A stretch of 64,000 nt of DNA. Source: Panicum virgatum (Eukaryota > Streptophyta > Magnoliopsida > Poales > Poaceae). Of the stretch, positions 24,851-35,119 are shown one piece after another. Each line of letters opens with the position of its first letter. Within the stretch, counting starts at the first letter, position 1. A program made the translations under genes and the position numbers. The stretch covers positions 49,532,119-49,596,118 of the forward strand of contig NC_053150.1 of NCBI RefSeq assembly GCF_016808335.1, given 5' to 3'. The notes beneath the pieces were generated by a model. It saw only the letters and a program-made list of their open reading frames with translations, was not told where the DNA came from and made no database searches.

Positions 24851-26916
24851 CAGTAGAGGACCCTTTAATTTTAGCAGTTGAGACTTCAGTTATATGTCAA
24901 TGAAATTAGGAATCTAAGTTTTTCATTCATATAAGTGTGAAGCTTTGATGATGTCGGCAATGAATGTTTAACTGGAGATGCATTTTGTAACCACTTAAAG
25001 AAATAAAACTGTTAAATAAGCACGAAGTACTAATTTAAATATTATGGCAAACACGAAATACTGAGAATTATAAACTACACAGTCGCTACACTGATAACAG
25101 GTCGCAGGAGACAATAGTAGATGACAGCAACAGCCATTAGTAGAGAGTACAGTGAGGTTTTCAGTTGAGATCCTCCTATGCAAAAGATCACCATATTGAG
25201 AGCCTATAACTATGAGGCTACTAAAATGGTGCTTGTACTTATAACATTGGTAGTCTAAATTATAGCTAGCTCCCACGTGGCTTTGCACTCCAAAATATTG
25301 CTCCCAGAACCTGTGAGTACGAAAAAAGGAAATTAATTTTAATGGGTCATTAAAGTAATTAGTGTATAAAGCACTAAATAAAAGTTGTGTATATATAATT
25401 TAATTTTTAGAGAGTAATTGAATAATGAGTAGGAAATGGATATTATGTCATAAGTTATAGGTATCTTACAAGTGTCTTTGCTGACCAAAATGCTTCCCCC
25501 TGAACCTCTTGCGCTTCAAAGAAAAAACACAAACAAGCACAAATTATTATAGGTGGTTTGTGGAAGGAAAAAGTGTATGTAGCATTAGTTAAAAGTTTTG
25601 CGCGCGCACAAACACACACAGAGAGAGAGAAAACACATTTAAAATTACAGAAAGGGGTTGTTTTGGTACCTTGTCTTATTCTTGAAGCTTTAGCTTCTTT
25701 GTTTCCTCCTTATCGTCTTTCTCATCATCAATGTTGTTATGGTTCTCAGTCTGATCCCAAGCACTGCAAATTTATTTTCATATACGGAACTACTCATCTG
25801 TTATCTAAATTGTTGTTTCCTCTTCTTATATAAATCTTACTGTCGCGTCTGCGATATAGAGTAAACCCATCATCTGTAAATGTTGTTTCATGTCTAAAAT
25901 CTTTAGGATAATATTTTGAGCATTTTAGGATAATATTACGTTACGTGTTCAAAGTGCAAAAGACCTGACTCGTGATGTCATAAAGGTTAGGATGCATCCT
26001 GTTTACAATAAATCGTATGCTTATACGCAAGATTTATGACCATATGCCTAGCATAGGTAAATTAATGTTGCTTTAGTACTATATCTCAAGATTATTTGGC
26101 ATTAACAACATGTTATCTCCTGTCAGGGAGTTCGAGTGACTATAGGCAGCAGGTAGGATTCGGAGGGTTGAATGTCAAATGTCGAAGTTGTTGCAGTGAT
26201 CGATTAAGGGAACAGATCAGCTTACCTGTTGATTTGTTGCTTTGGTCTTCTTTAGTGGCGTTGAGTTTCAGATTTTGGGTTAGTGCACAAAGCGGAGAGA
26301 AGGAATAGTAGTAGAATGGAGTAGTGGTTGAAGACAATTAATAAGAATGCAGCGTGTGTGTATATTTGTTGTTTCCCAGAGATTTGGTGACCTGTTTGGA
26401 ACGGTGTGGAACATCCTTTTCACCGGACGCCTCCCCTGGTGTAACGGGCCGAGCAGACCAGCCTGCTCTAGAAGTTTCATTGCCCATGACAAATTGATTT
26501 TATATTTACTTAGCTTTCGGATTACGTGCAGTATATATATTGTTGTGTGTCCTTTTTTTAAAAAAATATTCACCGTAACTACTTGAGAAACTATTTGTAT
26601 TTTAATCAATCCAGACGACTGTATATCTTAGATACGGGGTATATGACTTAAATTAGGATATTGCCCCCATTTTAAACTCTTATTTAACAAAAGGAATGGA
26701 TATAGCACTGGTGTACATAGTGCTTTAGGTTGGATGCACAGTATCACTCTGCTTTAATTAGATATCTTTATTTTTTACTTTTGTTCTTATTTTTTCTCTA
26801 TGCTGGACGCTCCTTTTCTCGCTCTTGTCTGGGAATGTGTGAGCATTGTGGTCCATTCATTTTTTTGGTCTCTTAGTTTCATCTCCCCTGTGCCCCAAGG
26901 GCAGCGTTATCCGAGA
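24851..26916. other. AT-rich intergenic DNA, no gene seen
   Basis: About 2 kb with only short frames on both strands. A short CA/GA microsatellite lies at about 25608-25632. Part of this may belong to the Helitron ending at 24819. Confidence 0.4.
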
Positions 26917-27859
26917 CCCTGTTTGGCAGGGCTCCATGAGCGGCTCCACGAGCGTCTCCAGCCGGAGCCCTGCCAAACGATAGTTTGGGAACCAGCTCCA
27001 CATGTGAAGCCCCTGCTGGAGCCGCCGGCGGCTTCCACAGGTGGCGTGAAGCCGGCAAAACGAGGCTCCGCACGGCTCCGGCAGCAGACCATCGCCCTTA
27101 CTTCCACGATTGCCCCTAAACTTTGCCGAAATAACCACAATTTTGCCACTCCCCCAACCCTCCAAGCCCCGGCGGGAGAAAAAAAAAGAGCGCTGACCTT
27201 CCCCTGCTCCCAGCGATACAGAGAGGCCATGAATCCTCTCCGGCGGCCGCCGGCGGCGGTGCTCAGGGAGGGCTCCCCGGCCACCGGAATCGATGGATCC
27301 ACTCCGGCGGAGGTGGATCCAGGCGACGGCGGAGGTGCAGGGTCCCTGTACAGGGCGGGGGCGGATCCAGACCGAGCTGCGACTGGAGGCCAAGGCGCGG
27401 CGCGCGCTGAGCATCCTCCAATGGGGAGGGGCCTGGACGCTGGTGGAGGCGGAGAGGCGGCTGCTGGCGAGCGCGCTCCTGGACCACGGCAACGAGCGGT
27501 TACGTGCTGCTGTCGGAGGCGTGCATACCCGTCCGCAACTTCACCGCCGTGCATACCTATTTATTTACCTAACCAATATTTACCTATTTATTTATCTATT
27601 TTATTTCCACATGAATTCACTTAAATCCGTCATGTTTCCTTGTATGTATTGCACCACAACTCATCAGTTTAAGCAGCTCAAGTACCTGAGGGCATATTGG
27701 ACATTTGATCATGCCAATGCATTCATGAAAAACAGAATAGAACGGTTTTGTCAAATATTTTGCAAAACAGCTCCAGCTCCACCAGAGAAGCCACTCCACC
27801 AGAAAAACCGAAGCTGGAGCTGTTTTTGAAGAAACCGGAACCCTACCAAACACGCCCTG
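26917..27859. mobile_element. DNA element with inverted ends around a GC-rich captured segment
   Basis: The left end ccctgtttggcagggctcc pairs with the right end ggaaccctaccaaacacgcc. Further in, agctccagctccacc-type sequence near 27770 mirrors the left subterminal part. The middle (about 27220-27540) is strikingly GC-rich, unlike the ends, and open in several frames without a recognised protein, suggesting captured host exon sequence. No clean target duplication was found. Confidence 0.5.
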
Positions 27860-27889
27860 ATTCTCTCTCCCCATTCACTCCTTCAAGAC

Positions 27890-28400
27890 CATGGGGTCGC
27901 TGCTTGCTGCTGCTCCTCCTTCGCTGCTTTGGCGCTTGCGGCTCTCCACACGGAGGTGAGGTCGGCTGTCCTGCCTCCCTTATCTTGCGCAGCAGGGAGT
28001 TCCTGTCCTCGGATCTGCGACTACAGTTCTACCTTCTCCCCTGCTTTCCTACGCATGGCGTGGGGTAAGGGAGGTTGCTGCGGCAGCGGCAGCGGCGAAG
28101 CTTGAAGCTAAGCTTGGGGGTCGCGGTGGAAGAAGACGGTGGCTTCGGCGAGCTTCCTGAACTCGCCTCATTTATCTCGGCGTTTTTGGTGCGTTGGCCT
28201 ACCCATCCTCCGGATCTCGGCTTGGCAGTGGCACATCTACCCAGACTGGGACCAGGTGTGGCCCTCTGAACGCCGGTGGAGGCAAGACATGAGGTGTAGC
28301 AACGACGCGCCGGCGGCGGCGTGCACGCCCGAGAACCTGCACGGGCGCCCAGGTTTGGCTTAACGGGCCGATCTACGCGCCCGGGCCATTTACCAGGTAG
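27890..28400 (+). pseudogene. Possible organelle-targeted gene fragment
   Basis: An ATG at 27890 opens MGSLLAAAPPSLLWRLRLS, resembling a plastid or mitochondrial targeting peptide, and meets a GT donor after STRR. Farther on, frames with LRISAWQWHIYPDWDQVWPS look protein-like but cannot be joined into one model. I do not recognise the protein. Confidence 0.25.
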
Positions 28401-28559
28401 GAGGCCCGATCCATTGCATGGTCCGAGTTTGCGGGTGAGACCCGATCCGACGGCTAATATTGTGTACTGTGGGAATCCGACGGTTATCGGGTTAACGGGC
28501 GACGTGGATCGGGTCTCTACCCGTGGAATAGTACAGTTTTCGTAGGTAGAAGATTGCTT

Positions 28560-29243
28560 ATGTCTAAGTATTTTTTAGTCTTTTTTATGCTACTCTGTTT
28601 TATTTCGCTCGGACGCTTGTTGTGTGGATTGTATTTTTGAACAGCTATATGTATCAATCGATACTGAAGCTAGAATATGTTTAATATATCCCAATTCTAA
28701 ACAAAATGAACACGTCTCCCTCTGCCCCCGCTCCAGGAAATTCCCATATCCAGGCTTAATCATTATTATCCAGATGTAGATATTTCATGATCATGATATC
28801 TCAAGCCCTCCAGTAGGAAAGATTTTGGCACAACTCTTCATCTCATTCCTTTTAAATCCAACACGGCATTATTACCATGTCACCTTATTTTAACCGTTTG
28901 CCGCCGCCGGCCTAGGTCGCATATATAGCTGCCCCACTTGTGAGTATTCTTTGGGATCCAGTTTTAGCAGCCAAGGTTTAAATAACACAAAATTACTAAC
29001 TTCCTAGCAACTTCTATCTTAGTGCAATAATAGACAACTTTTATATGTATTCTGAATAAAAAAATACATCATGTAATTAGTTACAGTATACTCGAGCAGA
29101 TATGTGTATGGTAGTTGTTGACTTGTTGTCGTATGTTAACCACAACCTTGTCTTTCTTTTTCAGGCGACACATTACTCGCAGCCTAATGACGTCTTAGAC
29201 ACGTAAAGACAAGTTAATGGAGGTTTGGTGATGGGAGTATGAA
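28560..29243. other. AT-rich spacer, no gene
   Basis: No protein-like frame or defined repeat was seen between the gene fragment and the Helitron at 29244. Confidence 0.4.
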
Positions 29244-29990
29244 TCTATAATACCTATAAAGTTAGTCCTCATTAAGAGTCATTAATTCTATTTATCTTAA
29301 CATGCAAGCTATCTACATCATCATCCACTAAAACATTCTATTTATGCATTCTACCGATTTTCTATGCACAACCGCAAGTCACTTTTGTAAGCCATCAATT
29401 CTATCGCAAATAATTCCACCACAACAAACACACTTGAAAGGAGCTGAAGAAAACCAAAGGCCGTGACTGCAATACGAAGAAACCCAAAGATCGTCCCTGC
29501 AATAGAGTTTAAATAACTCCAGTCCACCTCTGGCATGCCCTCTTCGGTAACGCCGCTGCCGTGCTACAGGGCTGCAACCTCCATGCCCGCCGTCCGCTCC
29601 CCAACCAGAGCAGCATCTAGGAAAAAGGAGATGAAAGGTATTTGGTGGTGTTTACGCTCATCTTCAAGGTGTTTGGTTTTCAATTTCTTTTTTTATGGTT
29701 TCTGATGGGAAGGAAAGGGGTGGGTAAAGAATAATATAATAATAAGAATACAAGGATAAGAATTAAAGAGAAAAAAGAACAAGAACAAGAAAAGAAAGGG
29801 GAAAAGGAAAAAATAGAGAAAATAAACAGGAAAAAATAAAATAAGAGAGAAAAAGAAAAAATATAAAGAAATAAAAAAGAAAAATTGTCTCATACTTTAC
29901 GAGTGCTATTTTGTCGTTAATTTTTATTTAGCTAAAATAATCTACCTTCTATATTTCAAGTCCCGCAGCAACGCGCTGGGAATCACCTAG
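29244..29990 (+). mobile_element. Short non-autonomous Helitron
   Basis: The 5' end is tctataatacctataaagtt. The 3' end is tcccgcagcaacgcgctggg followed by aatcacctag, which combines the Helitron hairpin and CTAG terminus. It is inserted between A (29243) and T (29991) as expected. At 747 bp it has no Rep/helicase gene. Its interior includes a purine-rich tract. Confidence 0.65.
29738..29885. repeat. A/G-rich low-complexity tract
   Basis: About 150 bp are almost pure A and G (agaaaaaagaacaagaacaa and similar), inside the Helitron. The strand asymmetry is extreme. No coding meaning is seen. Confidence 0.7.
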
Positions 29991-29997
29991 TAATTAA

Positions 29998-30235
29998 TTA
30001 CTCCCCCCTCCAAATTATAGGTCGCTTTAAGCTTTTCTAGATACATGTATTTTGCTATGCACTTAGATATATACTATGTGTAGGTACTTAGTGAATACGA
30101 TGTATTTAGAAAAACCAAAATGACCTACAATATAAAACAAATTAGCTATGATTATACGTAGCCAATATGATGTATCTAAAAAAACAAAAATGACCTATAA
30201 TATAAAATGGATTAAGTACGATTAGTTACTATGTT
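29998..30235. repeat. Stowaway-like element with a duplicated right half
   Basis: The left end tactcccccctccaaattat and internal ctatgcacttagatatatac are followed by two right-half copies containing aaaccaaaatgacctacaat and aaacaaaaatgacctataat. It is related to the elements at 9788 and 57957. No clean outer end was found. Confidence 0.5.
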
Positions 30236-30790
30236 TAACTAATTGATTGGATGTGTGGGGGTTTTTCTTTGTGACATCATGTATAAAGTGAAGCTAGTTG
30301 TAGATCGATAAATCAATAATTCAATATATCAATAGCAATGGAACCGTTTTTTAGCCGTAATTTTGTTGTTCTAGGTCATCTTCTAAATAAAGTGAGTGCG
30401 GATGTTGTTTGTTTTAGTTTTGTGGAAATTTGGATTGGAGTCTGGAGATTAATACAATTACGATGTAGTGACTCTCGTCTTTCTGGGAGGCTCTGCTCGC
30501 TTAGACTCGGGGCTCCGCGCTCTATCAGCTATCAGTTAGTTGGCGCTACGCGCGACTTCAGTTGACATTTGCTTATAAGAATTCTGGTAGTGGTACAGTA
30601 TCGGAATCAGCCAACATCCAGCCTTAGTGGCCCCTCTCTCATAAGGTTTGAAACGAGTGTGAGTTCCGATCCTCTCTTCCCAGGCAATAATGAAATTGGA
30701 CGGGCACTGACTTTCCCCCTCCCTTTTTCGTAATAACAAAAGTTTCTCATTCAGTGGTGAGGTGTTCATAGAAAGCAAGGCCTCGCCCAA

Positions 30791-30833
30791 GCTCGTTGCG
30801 AGACTTAACCCAACACCTTACGGCACGAGCTGA
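30791..30833 (-). pseudogene. Plastid-like 16S rRNA fragment
   Basis: On the minus strand the sequence runs tcagctcgtgccgtaaggtg, then ttgggttaagtctcgcaacg and agc. This is the universally conserved 16S segment around E. coli position 1065-1105, in the form I know from chloroplast rDNA. Only about 43 bp match; the flanks diverge. It is a relic of organelle DNA in the nucleus, not a functional rRNA gene. Confidence 0.7.
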
Positions 30834-30839
30834 TGTTCT

Positions 30840-31428
30840 GACCTCCATACCTCGATCGAGATAGTGGACATAGGATGCCACTCTTTAAAATGAAAAAAAT
30901 CCAAAAAGTTGGAGATCCAACTACAAGGAGACAGGCAGCCTGATACCACTTTTCCCAATAGGAAAATTTGTTGGTGTATATTTTAGTGAAGAGCTGAAGT
31001 ATGCTTGCGATTTGGGTTATAAAAAAAACTAATAAACTAGAAATGATGGATAAATGATCAAGATCAAACTTTCACATTTTCCATTCTGACCTGTTGTGTC
31101 TGCCCTCGACTTAGCCGTCTTAGAATAGAAAGGTTTCGCAGGTTCAGATTTTTTTTCTTTTTAAAAAAGAAATCGAAATTCTTCGATACATGTAGAACTC
31201 GACCATCGCATTTCCACAGATCGTTTTAACCAGGCAAGCAATCTACCATGAATCCATGTTACTAATATGTAGGGATGGTCCGGTGCCATGAATAAAAGAC
31301 ATGTCTGCATTTATATGTACATCGATCTCTGCCTATATATGTTCTCTACCACCATGCCAAGCGGAAAATACTTGGAATCGCGCACGCGACCCCGAGTCGT
31401 TGGGTAGCCAAAACCCACATGCCCCCCC
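30840..31428. other. Intergenic, no gene seen
   Basis: Mixed AT-rich sequence. A broken tttttt...aaaaaa stretch occurs near 31150. No supported feature. Confidence 0.4.
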
Positions 31429-31451
31429 CTCTCTCTCTCTCTCTCTCTCTC
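31429..31451. repeat. (CT)n microsatellite
   Basis: Eleven CT dinucleotide repeats follow a C8 run. It is simple sequence and likely polymorphic in length. Confidence 0.85.
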
Positions 31452-31940
31452 AGTCATGTGGGTCCTGCACATTAGGCACATCTCCCAACCTCCAGCAGGG
31501 GGCGACAGCGAGTGAGCGGCGGAGCGAGCGAGCGGGACCGAGCGGCGACAAGCCGACGATGACCTCCTGCCCTAGAAGAAGAAAGAGGAAGAAGGGAGGC
31601 TGGCGGTGGAGACGGGCAAGACAGCAAGAGTGGAGTGACGGGGTACCATCCGATGGGCGGCAGAGATGGCAGGGGTATGGAGCATAATGGTTAGCACGGG
31701 GAAGGTCACGGGCAGTGGCGGAGGTGCAGCCGTAGCCCAGGGTGGCAGCGGAGGCATGATGGCAGCGCGGAAGAAGGGATGGCGGTTGCGAGTGGCAGCG
31801 GGGGCGATACAAAGGAGGAGGCAGCGGCAGCCGGGGTGGAATTTGGTCTTTGAGGGGAGTTGGGCCGGGGCCCAAAGAAAAATATTCTGAGCATGCTTTG
31901 AGCAAATTAAACAACACCAAATCATTGGCATGCCCTAAAT

Positions 31941-32125
31941 CAGTGGCGGAGCCAACGGGTGGGGGGGGGGGCTGGGGGGGCTCCAGCCCCCCTACTGGCC
32001 GACTGCCCATGGAGCCTCCATGCTTCATCATCTTGTCTAGCATTCAAATAACAGTGTTTAGCCCCCCTAAACACAATGTCACGTTGGCTCAGCCCCCCTA
32101 ATCCTTCAGCCCGGCTCCGCCCCTG
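31941..32125. mobile_element. Small hAT-type MITE
   Basis: The ends are cagtggcggagcc and ggctccgcccctg, an inverted pair. Flanking 8-mers ccctaaat (31933-31940) and gcctaaat (32126-32133) agree at seven of eight bases, fitting a hAT target duplication. The interior has mirrored ggctgggggggctccagccc-type runs. At 185 bp it is non-coding. Confidence 0.75.
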
Positions 32126-32689
32126 GCCTAAATAGTCGTTTTTTTGTTTGTTTGGAAGGACAACATTGGTCATGAAATAAAAACAAATAAAACAAAGATT
32201 AACCTAACCACTTGTATTTGTCATGAGCACTTGAACCAAGTAACTACGAGCTAGTAGGAGCGTTTGTTTGGTGCTGCTGTCTTCGTTCCATCCTTGGACC
32301 CTTTACACATTTATATTTTACACGCTATTACATAAAAGCAAGCGCTTAATTTAGCAATAATTAAGCCTCTCGCGTTTCCTAGCACTACTACGAGTTTTTG
32401 AATTATATATGCCCGATCGAGCCCCGATGAATATAAAGTAGGTCAGCGCAAAGCTCAATAAATAAAACAATTCGATAGCCATTGCCTTGTCCTCTGCATT
32501 GTCACGTACTGGCGTACTGCCGAAGTGCTGATGCATCTATATAAGTTGTTACGAGTGCAGAGATACAAGTTTAGAATTCAGAAGGCGTCCTGACAACAAC
32601 AAGAAGTAACTAAAAAGGTTGTAAAAAAAGGTTGCTGATCCGACATCGCAAGCAGAAGGAAATGACCGCCGTCCTCGTCGGCGCCGGGA

Positions 32690-34527
32690 GAGGAAGGGGA
32701 GGGGGGTGGAATCGACCGCCGGTGTCCATACTAGTCTAAATAGGTTAGTCTAGGCGTAGTTAGGTTCCTTGTCGTCGGCTCCGGCGGAGAATAAGGTACT
32801 TGCCGTCGGGTCCCGGCGGTGGAGTTTCGGTTTGCCGGGAAGGAGAAGCCATCGATTCCGTTCGGCATCGAAGGGAGGACATGGTCTTCTTCCTTTTGCG
32901 GCTGGCTTTCCTTCCGCTTGCTGTTGCCGCCGGCGACGGGGCGGAGCGGATTTTGGTCCTCCGAGTCGATTCGGGTGAGCTCTGGTTCTTCGGTTTGGCC
33001 TGTGAGGTTGGTTGGGGTCCCCCGGGTTCTCGGATGGATCTCGTGTGCTGCGTCTTCTTCTTTGGAGTTGCTGGTCTTGGTCGCTTTGCTGGAGTTGAGG
33101 TGGTGCTCTGGTTTTCGGGGTTCGTGGTCGCCGGTGGAGTTGGGGCCGATTCGAAGACGCCGACGGCTGTGCCCAAGTATCGAGGATCTCATGCAGCTTA
33201 CCAAGGTTGGAAGTCCGCTCTTCGTGTCGGTACCCTGTAGCAGGGATACCCACTCTTACTGCAGCAAGACAGGACTCGCGTAGTTATCCGTAATTACTCC
33301 CTAAAGGGTGGAGCAGCCGGGCCCCACGGGTCAGGCTCTTACCTCACCGGGCCAACGGCCCGGACCCGCTCCCCGCTCTGGGACGGGTCCGGTGACGCCA
33401 CGTGTCCCTGAGGAAGAGGAGCTCCGAACCAACAGCCGAAGGCTCGGACCCCCCGTAGGGGTCCGGGACCTCCCGCGTCCATCCGGACCTCCCACATGGT
33501 AGAACCAACATACCATCGGGGGGGTCCGGAGCCGCCACGTGTCCCGCAGGCGCGGGCGCGGGCGCAAGTCCTCCACTGGAAGACTCGCCCACCCACCGCA
33601 TTCAATGCGGGTGGTTGAGGCATGCTCTGCCGCCGCGGCACGCGGGGCAGTCTTTGTCAGGCCTCACTGAAGACAGCGTATTACCAAGGTACACAGTGCA
33701 GCCGCCTGCGCCGCACCCGCGCAGAGCCCGTCTGCCATATTAATTGGATACGACGGCACGGCACTTTTCCATCATGCCGCCTACGCTGCAAGCTACACGG
33801 CCCGTTCAGCTACTCTGCAAGCGATGCCGCAAGCTACGCCTGGCGCCGTTTCGACAAGACAGCACCTGGACATGCTGAACGGGGGATTCCAGGAGCAGGC
33901 AAGGGAATCCAGGAATGAGATTTCCTTCGCCTGCAACGCCATAATGTATGAACAGTGCGTTATTTTATACTACATTGTTTGGGCCCACCTGTCGGGGACC
34001 CAACAGCCATGTACGCGCCTCCCTTGAGATATAAAAGGGAGGCGCACGCTGTACACATTCAGACACACACAGACGCACGCTGGACTGAGCACAAGCTCTC
34101 GCAGACTCTCTCGAGGTAAGGCAATACAACACACAGTGGACGTAGGATATTACGCTCCGGCGGCCCGAACCACTCTAAACCTGCTGTGTTCATCGTGTTC
34201 TTGAGCGAGATCGAACTAGTCCTAGCTAACCCCCGAGTACTCACCCTCTGGGCTTAGGTGGGTGCATTCCGCCACCCGGCTGTGGTTTGCCACACCACGA
34301 CACTTCGGGTTGCAAAGTGGAAGAACGGCGGTTCGAAGTCCAGACGCCATGCTTGGCGCAAGGCGGAGCTTCGGAGGCAACGACTCCGAGGGAAGACGAC
34401 GATAAACAGTAGGTTTAAGGACCTTGCTGTAATTTCGGTGTTCCTCAGGGTCCTTTCTGCAAGAAAGGCTTGTACTGTGCTCCTGTTTTCAATATAAGTT
34501 TCAGTCTTTCGTCGCAAAAAAAAAAAG
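32690..34527 (+). mobile_element. LINE-like 3' fragment, split by a solo LTR
   Basis: GC-rich sequence (32690-33224) continues at 34303 and ends in a transcript-like tail: caagaaaggcttgtactgtg, then ttttcaatataagtttcagt and an A11 run at 34517-34527. This suggests a reverse-transcribed insertion such as a LINE or a processed transcript. No reverse transcriptase is visible. Strings ggagaggaag (5') and ggagaaggaag (after the A-run) may be a worn target duplication. Confidence 0.4.
33225..34302 (+). mobile_element. Solo LTR, gypsy-like, with perfect 5-bp duplication
   Basis: The LTR starts tgtcggtaccctgtagcagg and ends gtttgccacaccacgaca. It is flanked on both sides by cttcg (33220-33224, 34303-34307). 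It contains a TATA box (tataaaaggg, about 34030) and the downstream acgtaggatattacgctccg block common to grass gypsy LTRs. No internal region or second LTR is adjacent, so the rest was lost by LTR-LTR recombination. Confidence 0.9.
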
Positions 34528-35111
34528 GAGAAGGAAGTTGTTTTTACCATTTCAGCTCAGTAAGAATGTCTGAATAATTCTATGCACTTACACTACAAGA
34601 ACATGGCTTTAAATAAAGACAATGCGAGAGTTCAGACGAGAGAAATAGATGTCAGTTTTGATGTTCAGCAAAAACCACAAGAACATGGCTTAGAGTCCAG
34701 ACGAGAGAAACAGATGCCAGTTTTGGTCTTCAGCAAAACAGTACAGGAGAGGATCAAGAGAAAAGACTTTGCTCCCGGTGATGTGGTGTGTGTTGAATTC
34801 TGGACCGCGGAACGGAGTGCAGTCGAGTGGGCTTCTGCCTATTTTCTAGCAATCGGTGTTGGCCCATGGGTTATGGGTGGAATCCATCTGAAACCACATC
34901 GTTAAAGCCCATGTCATGCCAACCCACCCTAAATCATGGGCTGTTTTGTTCAGCGCCATCACTTGCCACGCCACAGCAGTGGCTGCCATTGAATATTGGC
35001 TGTTGTTTGGATTGCAGTTAACTTGAGGCAGCCACCGGGCTTTTGTGAATGGTGGCTCGCCACAGCTTGGGTGGCTGCACGCCTGCACCACACTTGCATG
35101 GCGTGAGGTGG
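34528..35111. other. Spacer and MITE remnants
   Basis: One 107-codon frame opens at 34582 but has no recognisable domain and no conserved look. From about 34990 the sequence (gctgttgtttggattgcag) pairs loosely with ccgccaaccaaacatccc right of the hAT element at 35120-37517, so the hAT probably landed inside an older MITE. Confidence 0.4.
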
Positions 35112-35119
35112 CCGCCAAC

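Noticed and set aside
26857..27554. Two overlapping frames of more than 200 codons on the minus strand
   Set aside because: They lie in the GC-rich core of the 26917 element, several frames are open at once, and composition is Arg/Pro/Ala-biased.
31450..32043. A 197-codon minus-strand frame
   Set aside because: It runs through the CT microsatellite and into the MITE at 31941, so it cannot be a real gene.
32731..33253. Long overlapping frames on both strands
   Set aside because: High-GC LINE-like sequence leaves several frames open; none has a recognisable domain and the solo LTR boundary cuts them.
34582..34905. A 107-codon plus-strand frame
   Set aside because: No domain, no splice context and a repeated phrase (gaacatggctt) suggest chance; recorded only as spacer.
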